In this document: one piece after another, positions 1 to 8,765 of the stretch
Numbering within the stretch: position 1 is the first letter of the stretch
How the letters are laid out: each line of letters begins with the position of its first letter
Source of the DNA: Planctomycetota bacterium
GTDB taxonomy: Bacteria; Planctomycetota; UBA1135
DNA: 56,192 bases
Reading direction: 5' to 3'
Assembly (NCBI GenBank): GCA_024275135.1
Contig: JAJRZS010000001.1
Location: 1 to 56,192 of the forward strand
Notes under the pieces: generated by a model
What the model saw: the letters and a program-made list of their open reading frames with translations, nothing else
Database searches by the model: none
Told to the model about the DNA's origin: nothing
Position numbers and translations under genes: made by a program

Positions 1-5
1 ACTCC

Positions 6-1342
6 CTAAAACCCACCATCCTCCCAAACCACTTCCCCTTCGAAGGTGGTTTGCAATACCTTGGTCTGGGCCAAGGTCGCAACGGGAACTCGAAAGATGT
101 TGCGGTCGAGGATGAGAAAGTCGGCCGACTTGCCCACCTCCAAAGAACCCACCTGGTTTTCCAGACGCATCAGATAGGCACCCTTTATGGTGTAGGAGCG
201 AATGGCTGCCGCAAAGTCGGGCAAGCTTTCGGCACCACATGCGCACCGCTGTTCCATAGTGAGCGCAAGGGAAGGGAGCGCTCCTGCAGCCGTCGGCGGC
301 CAAGGATGGGCGCCAAATCCATGGCATGGGAAGGCAAGACATATTCGGTGGCCATTTGAAAATCGGCAATCACATCCAGGTTGGCAAACCTCGCCACATC
401 GACCGGATCGACCAACTCTAAATGAGTGATGCGATGGCGAGGCGCAAGTTGAGGATGTTGGCTGCGGGCAAATTCGATGGCGTCCAAGGCTTCCTGCGCA
501 CCACGATCCCCTATCGCATGGATATGAAAATCAAACCCTACCGGTTCCAAAGTCGTCACATACCGTTGCAAGCGGTTGACTGAAAAGTAATTCAAACCCA
601 GAGGTCCGGCAAGCTGTAGCTGACGATAAGGCTGCAATAAGGTAGCTGTCGACATCGTAGTGATGCCGTCGGCATAAATCTTAATTTGAGAAACCTGCAA
701 ATTCCTTTGTGGATTGCGCGCAAACATACCGGCTAATCGGGGGATTTGAACCGCGTCCTCCTCTTGCGGATAGGCCCACAATCCCAAAGTAGTATGCGCG
801 GTCATGACGCCTTCACGCTCTGCCCACTGATAGGCATCCAAATAACCACGTTTCCAAAAAACACGAGCATCCACCAAAGATGTAATTCCACTCCGCGCAG
901 CATGATGGTATCCCAGGCGTAAAGCCAAACGGTTCAGTCGATCCATCGCCGGGCTGCGCGCATCGATACCAAGCGCACGCATGGCCGCACTGTTCACTCA
1001 CACTGCATGGGATGTTTCCTCCATGATGGCCGCAGGGCGATTGGGAATGGCACGATTTAAAACCTCCAGCGGCGTTGGCGCAAAAAACAATTCGCCGAAA
1101 AAAACGTTAAACATGGAAAATCCCCATCCCAGCACCCAATCAGTACCGATTTGATGGGAAGCTTCGGCGCGAATTTGTGAAATATAGCTCTGCAAGGAAT
1201 GCCCTGGCTCTAAAAGAACCGTGCCGGTTGCCGCTGCCCAAACCTGAGAAGGATTCACCGTGTAGATGGCGCCATGATGCAAAATGCGATCCGCATGCGC
1301 AGGAGCCTGAAACACCAGGGCAACAAGAAAACTCAGCAGCAT
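6..1342 (-). pseudogene. Decayed YtcJ-type amidohydrolase (amidohydrolase_3 family)
   Basis: The remains of an exported metal-dependent amidohydrolase are spread over two reading frames. The N-terminal piece (998-1342) has a signal peptide (MLLSFLVALVFQAPAHA) and the family start ADRILHHGAIYTVNP. It then jumps from WAAA to TGTVLLEPGHS, so the segment that normally carries the metal-binding DxHxH motif is missing. A TGA at 998-1000 interrupts SHAV-VNSAAMRALG, where family members usually read HxAWVNSxAL, so it looks like a Trp-to-stop change. The same frame continues to about 240, reading NSGAHV, and then switches frame to CGAESLPDFAAAIRSYT through to the normal C-terminus (GSLEVGKSADFLILDRN). 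The GSDWPV region is lost at that junction. The remnant encodes about 385 residues against roughly 550 in the family. TGA is a normal stop in neighbouring genes, so general Trp recoding does not explain it. Several independent lesions make decay more likely than sequencing error. Confidence 0.85.
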
Positions 1343-1497
1343 CCAGCCAGTGTAAGGATGGAAACACAGGGAGAGAGATGAAAAATCGAAATAAACCGAA
1401 CTTGTGTTAATAAAAATGTCATTTGCATCTGCACAAGGGCAAGCAAGATTGGACTACAGTTTGGAGTGGCCTACCCCCTTCTTCCCTCCCCTCAGAA

Positions 1498-3135
1498 ATG
1501 ATTTCTCTCCTCCTCGCTCTTGCCATGCCCCAGATTGTCGGCGGCGATTGGCCTCAATTCCATCGCTTTGACGGTCAGGCCGCAGGCGATTTCTTTGGCT
1601 ATCAAGTTGTTTCCGCAGGCGATGTTGACGCCGATGGTGCCGACGACATCTTGGTAAGCGCTCCAGACTCTTCTTCGAATTATTGGAAGGCCGGCTCCGT
1701 ATATGTTTATTCTGGACTTACTGGCAGCTTGCTCTACCAATGGAATGGCACCAGCTCTTTTGAACAACTAGGCCAAGCAATTGCCCCCGCCGGCGATTTA
1801 AATCAGGATGGTTATGCAGACATACTCATCGGCAACCCCCACTTTCTTACCCAGTCGGCCTTCGTCTACTCCGGCGCCGATGGATCCACCCTGCTCACGA
1901 TTCCTGGCTCCCCTGCCAGCGCCTTCGGTTTGGCTGTGGCGCTCGCTGGCGACGTTGATGGAGACGGGCGGCCAGACTACATCATCTCCGCCCCCAACGA
2001 AGGCGTTGGTGGTGTTGCTTACTTAATTTCCGGCGCTACCGGTACCACGCTTTTCTCCTGGGCTGGAAGCAATCTTTTTGACAACTATGGCCAGCATGTA
2101 TCCGGCGCGGGCGATGTCAACGGCGATGGTTTTCCCGACATTCTTATCGGCTCACCTCTTGCTGACTACGCAGGCGTTAGCGATAAAGGCACGGTGGAAA
2201 TTTTTTCAGGATTTGACGGCTCCCTCCTTTACCAATGGGTTGGATTAACACCGAATGAGCAACTTGGAATCTCTGTGCACGGCCAAAGCGATATCAATGG
2301 TGATGGCTTCGACGATATTCTTTTTGGTTCACTCTACGCAGATTCTCCCTCATACCCTGCAACCGGTTCAGCAACAGTTTGCTCGGGGGCCGATGGTTCC
2401 ATCCTCTTTGAGTTTTTTGGCACACTCCCCTATGAATTTGCTGGGAAATCCGTTTCCTTTGTTGCCGACATGAACCAGGACGGGGTCGACGACATTTTGG
2501 TTGGTGCCCCCAGCGCCCACAGCCCAAGTGGAATTGGAGGCCGAGTGGATTTGTACTCAGGCGCCAACGGCACCCTTCTCCACCAATGGTTTGGAGAGGT
2601 TGATGGAAGCTCATTCGGAGAATCCATCGCCCAAGGCGGAGACGCTAACGCCGATGGTCTTTCCGATGTCTTAATTGGCGCACAATTTACAGACTACTCA
2701 GCCACCGATGCTGGCTCTGCCTATGTGCTCTCTTTTGCCCCGCTCGCAACGGCAAGCACCGACACGATTTCCATCGCATCTGGAACCCATGTTGTGCTCA
2801 CCATGGACTTTCCCACTGCATCAGCTGGATACGATTATTTCACTCTAATGTCCTTATCAGGTACGGGGCCCCTTTTCTATGGTGTTGAAATTCCAATGAC
2901 ATTAGACAGTTTTTTGTTGGACAGTGCCTCTGGAATTTACCCCTTCCCTCAAAGCAACAATCTGCACGGCATTCTTGATGTCAATGGCAATGCCTCAGCA
3001 GATTTTGACATACCGTCCAATCTAGTCCCCCCCAGCCTCATTGGGGTTACGTTTTGGTTGGCGACGGTAGCGATGCCTTCTGGCCAACTCCCCGCTTACA
3101 GTTCCGTGGCCATGCCTTTCACTTTTGCGCCCTAA
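1498..3135 (+). CDS. Secreted FG-GAP repeat (integrin-alpha-like propeller) protein with shared C-terminal domain
   Basis: This predicted secreted beta-propeller has 545 residues. I chose ATG 1498 because it gives a short signal peptide (MISLLLALAMPQIVGG); an upstream TTG at 1423 would add 25 residues with no signal character. Seven FG-GAP repeats follow between about residues 20 and 400. Each has a calcium-loop type motif such as GDVDADGADDILV, GDLNQDGYADILIG or GDVNGDGFPDILIG. The last 120 residues are a separate beta-rich domain ending DIPSNLVPPSLIGVTFWLA. It resembles the tails of the BNR protein at 6084-8675 and the two peroxidases at 8766-12179. FG-GAP propellers mediate ligand binding or surface interactions; the ligand cannot be told here. 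The gene stands alone between the pseudogene and a minus-strand lipoprotein gene. Confidence 0.85.
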   Translation: MISLLLALAMPQIVGGDWPQFHRFDGQAAGDFFGYQVVSAGDVDADGADDILVSAPDSSSNYWKAGSVYVYSGLTGSLLYQWNGTSSFEQLGQAIAPAGDLNQDGYADILIGNPHFLTQSAFVYSGADGSTLLTIPGSPASAFGLAVALAGDVDGDGRPDYIISAPNEGVGGVAYLISGATGTTLFSWAGSNLFDNYGQHVSGAGDVNGDGFPDILIGSPLADYAGVSDKGTVEIFSGFDGSLLYQWVGLTPNEQLGISVHGQSDINGDGFDDILFGSLYADSPSYPATGSATVCSGADGSILFEFFGTLPYEFAGKSVSFVADMNQDGVDDILVGAPSAHSPSGIGGRVDLYSGANGTLLHQWFGEVDGSSFGESIAQGGDANADGLSDVLIGAQFTDYSATDAGSAYVLSFAPLATASTDTISIASGTHVVLTMDFPTASAGYDYFTLMSLSGTGPLFYGVEIPMTLDSFLLDSASGIYPFPQSNNLHGILDVNGNASADFDIPSNLVPPSLIGVTFWLATVAMPSGQLPAYSSVAMPFTFAP

Positions 3136-3162
3136 AGTTGATGGAGAATAACGGGACCAATC

Positions 3163-3585
3163 TTAATTCAATACAAGGTTAGCTCCGTGAAGTTCCAAAA
3201 AACCAATAACATCCTCCATCCCCAAACCAAAGTCTGGATTGCCAATAATCACAATATTGTTGGCATAAAGCTCTCCCGGATCTGAGGAAAAATCAATAAG
3301 GCTGTTCGCGTGCAAAGTGAATCTGATTGAGATCAGTACATCCCAAACCTCAATCCCGTCAAAGAGAAACGCTGGAGAATTTGCCGAAATGTGAATCTCC
3401 CGATCGGAAGAAGAATACCAAGCCGGCGCTTCTTGCCAATTGCCATCTGGTGAAAAGAAAGGCGAAAACTCAACCTCTTTGGAACTAGCGCGCGGAATAA
3501 TAATTCGGAGGTGACTCTGAGGCGCTCGACTGTGGAGCAGGCATTGGAACCAAGGGAATGATTTCATGGCGCCTCTGCCCGGCAT
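3163..3585 (-). CDS. Uncertain ORF, possibly the frameshifted C-terminal part of the lipoprotein at 3485-3991
   Basis: This reading frame overlaps the 3' end of the neighbouring lipoprotein gene by about 100 bases. From about RIIIPRASS onward the translation looks like genuine beta-rich protein (IHISANSPAFLFDG, IDFSSDPGELYANN, IVIIGNP). Its first 25 residues look like out-of-frame sequence of the upstream gene. Two explanations fit. One is a frameshift near 3490-3520 that split one lipoprotein of about 275 residues. The other is a small overlapping gene using an internal start such as ATG 3567. I recognise no family. The next gene downstream (1498-3135) is convergent and ends 28 bases away. 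Confidence 0.35.
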   Translation of the reverse strand: MPGRGAMKSFPWFQCLLHSRAPQSHLRIIIPRASSKEVEFSPFFSPDGNWQEAPAWYSSSDREIHISANSPAFLFDGIEVWDVLISIRFTLHANSLIDFSSDPGELYANNIVIIGNPDFGLGMEDVIGFLELHGANLVLN

Positions 3586-3991
3586 GATTTTCCATCGTCA
3601 CATTCAAAGCGGGATGCCAAGGTCCATCCCCATGGATATGTTGCATTTGATTGACCACTGCGGAAGAAAGCACCCCGGAAAAAGGCTTTTGCTCTAATTT
3701 TTGATGGCGCCCCTCAAACAAGACCTTGCCTCCATCCAAAGCATAAAATTCTCTGCTCAAAGTTAGCTGCACCTGCACGATTGGCCAATCAGGATCGCGC
3801 GTTTGCAAAGCCCACCAAGATCCATGGGCTTCCTGGGTATTGGAATCCCAATCAAAATTGTGGATTTCCAGCTCTAGCCTTTCACTCTGGTAGGTTACCA
3901 GCGGATATAGCGACCCAGAGGGTGGTGTGGCGCAAGATGCTCCAACCACAAGGCAGGCGAGAAGAAGAGGTAGGCGGGGGGAAAAGCGCAT
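3485..3991 (-). CDS. Lipoprotein of unknown function
   Basis: The predicted lipoprotein has 168 residues. The start is ATG 3991, directly before a lipoprotein signal sequence (MRFSPRLPLLLACLVVGASC, lipobox VGASC). The open frame extends further upstream, but that part runs through the tRNA-Gly gene and cannot be coding. After the lipid-anchored Cys the mature protein has an acidic, aromatic-rich section (LELEIHNFDWDSNTQ, GSWWALQTRDPDWP) and no motif I recognise. It may be truncated: the adjacent frame at 3163-3585 carries a protein-like continuation, so a frameshift near 3500 is possible. It probably sits in the periplasm or on the inner face of the outer membrane. Confidence 0.6.
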   Translation of the reverse strand: MRFSPRLPLLLACLVVGASCATPPSGSLYPLVTYQSERLELEIHNFDWDSNTQEAHGSWWALQTRDPDWPIVQVQLTLSREFYALDGGKVLFEGRHQKLEQKPFSGVLSSAVVNQMQHIHGDGPWHPALNVTMENHAGQRRHEIIPLVPMPAPQSSASESPPNYYSAR

Positions 3992-4025
3992 GACGAATAC
4001 AATAATGTAGCAAGTCAATAAAGAT

Positions 4026-4100
<75 letters not shown>

Positions 4101-4159
4101 TCAACGGAGCAAGATTGTAACAATCTCTGCGTGGTCAAGCGCTACACTCAGGCCTCACA

Positions 4160-5344
4160 GTGAAACCCTCTACCCTCATCCGACCTCTTGCCTTGGCCTT
4201 GCTTTGCGGGCATTCCGCCTGCGTTGCCCCCCACCCTCGCACTCCCGCCGAAGCCTTCGTCCCGTTAGCAGGCGCCGCACCGGGGTGGCAAGCCAGCCTG
4301 CTTTTGGATGACGCCCCCTATGGGATTTGGCGCCTGGAGCCACTCCCTATTTTTCCGCAATACGCACGTACCCAAGTCGTTGCCCTCGACGACCAAGGAA
4401 CCTGCTGGGTGCTAATCTCCTACAGCGGCAAATGGACTCCCTTGCGCGTACTCCATGATGGTGCTTGGCTTGGCGCCTTGGCTCACGCCGACGTCGATCC
4501 CAGAGTGAATGGCCCCGAACTATATGTTGGCGGTGACAAAGGCATTCTCTATCAAGTGCGTAGCTACCACGATGGCATGCTGGATGCCCGCCGCATTGCC
4601 GCCTTTCCCGGTTATGCCATTCACACTTTGATCGCAGGCCAACTCGACCCCAACCACGCCCGGCCACAGATTTTGGTGTTCACCAGCCCGGGCGCTCTCT
4701 TCCGTGTCCTACCTTCCGCCCTCGGTGAGTTCCAAGTAGAAAAAGTCACTGATCTTCCCGGACGCATCCGCGATGCCCGCTTACTTGACGATGGCCGCAC
4801 CATCGTCACCGCTGGCCGCGACGGACGAATTGCCCTGTTACGCGTGGGAAAAGATGGCCCAGTTTGGCAGACCATCCATCAAATGGACATTGGCTGTGGT
4901 CGCATTGCGGTAGGTAAAAAAAAGTCTGCGGGTTATCCCATCTTGTATTCCTGCGGGGATAACGGGCGCATCTTTCGCCACCAAGCCCAAGCCGATGGCT
5001 CCTGGCAAACCTCGGTGATCTACCATGGTCCCCGTGGCCCTCGTGGCCTTGCAGCCGGACAGTTCCTTGCCGACCCCAACATCGAAACCCTAGCCATCTT
5101 TGGCTACAGCGGGCGGGTCGAACTTCTCAGTCTCGTCGATGGAAGTTGGAACAGCACCACCATCTTCACCGATCGCGACCGTGGACATTGGTTGAGTACG
5201 CTGGAAGTGGATGGTCGCAACAATACTGACGAGCTAATTTTGAGTGGCTACGGTGCTCGCGTCGTTCTGCTCGATCGCAACCCAGGCACAGGCAAAAGCG
5301 AACTCGCTGTTTCTTCCGCCGACGACCGCCGCGCCAAGCGCTAA
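4160..5344 (+). CDS. Beta-propeller lipoprotein of unknown function
   Basis: This predicted lipoprotein has 394 residues. GTG 4160 is the first start after the tRNA promoter region and opens a lipoprotein signal (LALALLCGHSAC, Cys 21). The mature part is built from repeats with WD40/YVTN-like spacing, for example PELYVGGDKGILYQVRSYHDG, TIVTAGRDGRIALLRVG, YPILYSCGDNGRIFRHQ and ETLAIFGYSGRVELLSL. That implies a single six- or seven-bladed propeller facing the periplasm. There are no catalytic motifs. The stop overlaps the start of the methyltransferase gene (TAATG at 5342-5346), so the two are probably co-translated, although one is exported and the other cytoplasmic. The substrate or partner is unknown. 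Confidence 0.75.
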   Translation: MKPSTLIRPLALALLCGHSACVAPHPRTPAEAFVPLAGAAPGWQASLLLDDAPYGIWRLEPLPIFPQYARTQVVALDDQGTCWVLISYSGKWTPLRVLHDGAWLGALAHADVDPRVNGPELYVGGDKGILYQVRSYHDGMLDARRIAAFPGYAIHTLIAGQLDPNHARPQILVFTSPGALFRVLPSALGEFQVEKVTDLPGRIRDARLLDDGRTIVTAGRDGRIALLRVGKDGPVWQTIHQMDIGCGRIAVGKKKSAGYPILYSCGDNGRIFRHQAQADGSWQTSVIYHGPRGPRGLAAGQFLADPNIETLAIFGYSGRVELLSLVDGSWNSTTIFTDRDRGHWLSTLEVDGRNNTDELILSGYGARVVLLDRNPGTGKSELAVSSADDRRAKR

Positions 5345-6075
5345 TGCCCATTTTTTCGAAAATCTTCAGGCTGGGGAAAATGTCCATCCGCTTGCCCTAT
5401 CACGCCCTGCGAGCCCACCGGATGATGCGCGCACGCTATTGGCATCATCAGCCGGTGGTGGGCGCTATTCCATACGAACTTCAACTCCACGAGCGCTATT
5501 GGGAAAAACGGTTTCACCTCGACACTGGAGGTTGGGTAGACATTAACTTCAAAGACGGCATGCTTTATGAAGCCACGCCTTACTTGTTATTGAATGACAT
5601 TCTCACCCATCTCCACTTGGGCCCCCAAGATGTTTTCGTCGATTTAGGCTGTGGCAAAGGCAGGGTTACTTGCATGGCCGCACGCACCGAGGTGGGCTTG
5701 GTGGTTGGCATTGAACAAGACCCCGCCTTCTTACAACAAGCTAAGCAAAACCTAAGTCGCATCCCCGACCGCAAGGCCGAGGTGCAATGGCATCACGGCT
5801 TGGCTCAGGATTTTGATTTTCATCAATCCACTATCGTTTATATGTTTAACCCCTTTGGGGCTGAAACTTTGCAAAAGGTCGTCGATCAATTGGAGGAAAC
5901 TTTGCATAGAAATCCGCGCACCATCCGCATCGTCTATGCCAACCCAGTCCACCAGGAGGTTCTCACCAAAACTCCCTGGCTACAAACCACCCAGAGTTGG
6001 CCCTGTGCGGCCTATGCCGAATTCACCATCCAACCCCCCAACCCAACTTTAGTATCGTTTTGGAAGAGCAAATAG
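5344..6075 (+). CDS. Class I SAM-dependent methyltransferase
   Basis: The product is a cytoplasmic Rossmann-fold methyltransferase of 243 residues. Motif I is clear (VFVDLGCGKGRVTCMAA, about residue 97-113). It is followed by an acidic end of strand 2 (VGIEQDP) and a motif IV-like YMFNPFGAETL. NPFG in place of the usual D/N-PP-Y/F resembles methyltransferases related to the DOT1 or histone-methylation fold. The first 75 residues are basic and hold a pattern of His, Arg and Tyr residues. The start overlaps the upstream lipoprotein stop. The gene converges on the BNR protein with 8 bases between the stops. The methyl acceptor (small molecule or macromolecule) cannot be deduced. Confidence 0.8.
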   Translation: MPIFSKIFRLGKMSIRLPYHALRAHRMMRARYWHHQPVVGAIPYELQLHERYWEKRFHLDTGGWVDINFKDGMLYEATPYLLLNDILTHLHLGPQDVFVDLGCGKGRVTCMAARTEVGLVVGIEQDPAFLQQAKQNLSRIPDRKAEVQWHHGLAQDFDFHQSTIVYMFNPFGAETLQKVVDQLEETLHRNPRTIRIVYANPVHQEVLTKTPWLQTTQSWPCAAYAEFTIQPPNPTLVSFWKSK

Positions 6076-6083
6076 AGCAAGGA

Positions 6084-8675
6084 TTACTGCCCCACGACCG
6101 CACGCAAGCCTTGACTCATCGCCCAGCCATAAGTTTGGCTACTGTCATGCATGGCTGCTTGAAGATAGCGTTCGGCACCAAGGAGTACTGGATTATTGGG
6201 GATTTGAATTTGGGTGGTGGCCACACCCGAGGAATTGGCGATTAAGGTTGCTTGAAAAACCTCTTGCGCCACATCGACCAACACCGTGCCACCGAACAAA
6301 ATAGTTTCAGCAGGTGCCATCGAAACTGACAGGAAACCGGTTGCGCCGGGCTGAGCACCTTCCACAATGAGGGTGACGGAAGAGCCGAGTAAGGGTTGGG
6401 CGCTTGCCGAAAGCTGCAGCACATTAGGACCACCACGCAATTCCCCGTAGGGGAAGAAGCCTGGGGTTCCGGGAGCGTAATCCCAAATCCCGCGACCATA
6501 AGTGCCAAAGCGAATCAAGTTTTGCGAAGGAACGGCCTCCACTGACCAATAGGTGGTAATCGGAGCTTCTCCGCCCAAAATGCTGCTCCAAGATTGTGTG
6601 GCAGGATCGTATTCCCAAGCTCCATTTTCGGAAGCGGCATACATCTTGCCACTGCCATCAGGGGCTTCACAAATATCGTAAACCAAAGTCGGCGGCAAAC
6701 CAGCACTGCGGTCGACCCAGGTAACACCTCCGTCAGTAGTTTGCATGACCGAAGGATTGCTATAGCCAGAGCCTGCAATCCACACCGTGTTTACATCCTT
6801 AGAGGAAGCCACAATACTCGTGCCATAGAAGTAATGAGCAACTGGGCCTCCACTGCTGGAAAAATTCCAACTCGTGCCGCGGGTATGGGAAGTCCAAATA
6901 TAACCCGTTTCTGTAATGCAAATGGCAAAGTTCGGATCGAGTGGAGAAAACTCCAGCGCAGTTACAGCGCGCCCGAATGGTGTGGGGTGCAAAGGCGCAT
7001 AATTCCAGGTACCACTGAAGCCAACGCGCTCGTACCGCCAAATAGTTTTGCCGCAAAGATAAAACACCGGCGCTAATTCGGGATCGGCAACCAAAAAGGG
7101 TAGCCATTGTCCTTGGAAGTTGGTCGGAAAGGACGGGAAATACAAGGTTGGATTGGGGGCATGAGCGGTGACCAACACGAAGCCGGGATAGTCGGAATAA
7201 ACCAAATCGTGGCTGCCATCCGCAGAGCTTAGATGACCGTAGTCGCCAGTAATTTCCTCAATGAAATCCGCCCAAGGGCCGCCGTTACCAGGCACACCCA
7301 GCACCGACGTTTGATAGCCCTGGTCTTGAGAACCCGCTTGCAAATATTCTGGATGTCGCCGACTGGTATGCGTGCTGTAGTACTGGCTGACTCCCATGCC
7401 GGAATAGGACAACCAATCGGTGGTTCCCAATTGATCTACGCTCTCATAAGTGCCGCCATGGGTGTTGATGTACCAGCGCTCCCCACTCGGCAAACTTGGA
7501 GCATCCACCACGGACACGCCCATGATGTCAGCATGCAATTTGTGGTAGCGATCGGTGGGATGCTCCCACCAGTAATTTTGGATGGTGAAGGTTGCGCCAC
7601 CGTCGCGTGAGACCAATAGCTCCACACCGCCATAAACCAACAAATTGGCATCAGCGGCTGAGGTGCAAAAAGCGCTCCACATTTCGGGCATATCGGTTGG
7701 GTGCGTCCAGCTAAGCCCGCCGTCGGTGGTGCGCCATAACTGCCAAACATTTCCACTCTTGGCGGCAAGGCTGAAGGTGGTTCCATTGGACACCTCGTGA
7801 CCTCCCAAACGGACATCCGTTGGGGTAACGCCAACAGGATTGCCTAAGGCCTGGAAAGTGAGACCCGCATCATTCGAAACATACAAGCGGTCTTGTTCAA
7901 ACAAATAAACGGGGCCAACCGCCAGACGATTGGCAAAAACATCGGCTTCACCAACCATAGTGCGTACGTTAGTGAAGTTGGCACCTTGGTCGGTAGAGCG
8001 CATTAACTGCCAAACACCACTCACTCTCATCACCGCCAAAATGGTTTGCTGAGCATCTTTTAATTGCACCATGCGCCGGATTGCCGACACCCCAAACAAA
8101 CCAGCAGGGTTTTGCCAACTCAGACCATTGTCGACACTACGCCAGACGGTCGCCCCTGCTGCGCGCAAGACAATATCCGTGCCGCCGCCGGGATTCGCCA
8201 AGACTAGAAGGTGGTGCGCACCGCCATAAACGCCATCGCCAATCGCTTGCCAGTTGCTACCGTCGGCGGGGCCGCGAAACACTCCGCCTAATGCGGTGCC
8301 AACGTAAAGCTCGGCACCATTGCTGGAAGGAACGGCAACGAAGGTACTGCCGGCCAGGTTGCGACTGCCCACTTCATTCCAAGTGCCAGGCAAAGCAGCG
8401 CGCGTGCGCAAGGCGTTTTCTCGGCGAGCCATGGCTTCCCGGATGTTTTGCTCTTCTTGAGCACGCCAATCAAACCCCGGGGCTGCCCGATGCATGGACT
8501 CCATCCACTCTTTACGCGCAGCACTTCCTTCTTCTCCTTCGGAGAAACCAGCAGGACGCGGGCGCGGGGGGATATAGCCCTCATCCTGCAAAGAAGCCAC
8601 CTTGGAAGTGGAACAGGCAGCCAGAGCCAGGCCAAGGAGAGAAGCAAGGAACAGGGATACACGGCGGCAAAGCAT
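6084..8675 (-). CDS. Large BNR/sortilin-type propeller lipoprotein with shared C-terminal domain
   Basis: This lipoprotein has 863 residues, with lipobox LALAAC (Cys 21). The body holds many BNR/Asp-box style repeats typical of sortilin/VPS10-like and exo-sialidase-like propellers: WRSVDNGLSWQNPAG, LMRSTDQGANFTNV, WRTTDGGLSWTHPT, VSRDGGATFTIQN, MQTTDGGVTWVDRS. The fold suggests one 10-bladed or two smaller propellers on the cell surface or in the periplasm. I see no sialidase catalytic set (Arg triad, Tyr/Glu pair), so a binding role is more likely than hydrolysis. The last 90 residues (from about LSASAQPLLGSS) form a separate domain with IPNNPVLLGAERYLQAA, matching the tails of three neighbouring secreted proteins. 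It is divergent from the peroxidase gene at 8766. Confidence 0.8.
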   Translation of the reverse strand: MLCRRVSLFLASLLGLALAACSTSKVASLQDEGYIPPRPRPAGFSEGEEGSAARKEWMESMHRAAPGFDWRAQEEQNIREAMARRENALRTRAALPGTWNEVGSRNLAGSTFVAVPSSNGAELYVGTALGGVFRGPADGSNWQAIGDGVYGGAHHLLVLANPGGGTDIVLRAAGATVWRSVDNGLSWQNPAGLFGVSAIRRMVQLKDAQQTILAVMRVSGVWQLMRSTDQGANFTNVRTMVGEADVFANRLAVGPVYLFEQDRLYVSNDAGLTFQALGNPVGVTPTDVRLGGHEVSNGTTFSLAAKSGNVWQLWRTTDGGLSWTHPTDMPEMWSAFCTSAADANLLVYGGVELLVSRDGGATFTIQNYWWEHPTDRYHKLHADIMGVSVVDAPSLPSGERWYINTHGGTYESVDQLGTTDWLSYSGMGVSQYYSTHTSRRHPEYLQAGSQDQGYQTSVLGVPGNGGPWADFIEEITGDYGHLSSADGSHDLVYSDYPGFVLVTAHAPNPTLYFPSFPTNFQGQWLPFLVADPELAPVFYLCGKTIWRYERVGFSGTWNYAPLHPTPFGRAVTALEFSPLDPNFAICITETGYIWTSHTRGTSWNFSSSGGPVAHYFYGTSIVASSKDVNTVWIAGSGYSNPSVMQTTDGGVTWVDRSAGLPPTLVYDICEAPDGSGKMYAASENGAWEYDPATQSWSSILGGEAPITTYWSVEAVPSQNLIRFGTYGRGIWDYAPGTPGFFPYGELRGGPNVLQLSASAQPLLGSSVTLIVEGAQPGATGFLSVSMAPAETILFGGTVLVDVAQEVFQATLIANSSGVATTQIQIPNNPVLLGAERYLQAAMHDSSQTYGWAMSQGLRAVVGQ

Positions 8676-8765
8676 TTTCTAAGCATACCTCATTTTTTGC
8701 ATTGGGAATTCGGCGAAACCCGGGGCTTCTCCTGGTGTTGAAAGCTGTGTGCCCCCAAGTAAATC

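Noticed and set aside
998..1000. TGA decoded as selenocysteine or as tryptophan by a variant code
   Set aside because: The position is Trp in the family, the gene has other lesions, and TGA serves as a normal stop at pcrA, pgpA, mazG-operon and other junctions, so code 4 does not apply.
4113..4138. tRNA promoter TTGACC/TACAAT upstream of tRNA-Gly
   Set aside because: The spacing between the two elements is only 13 bases, so it is not a convincing sigma-70 promoter; only the inverted repeat was noted.
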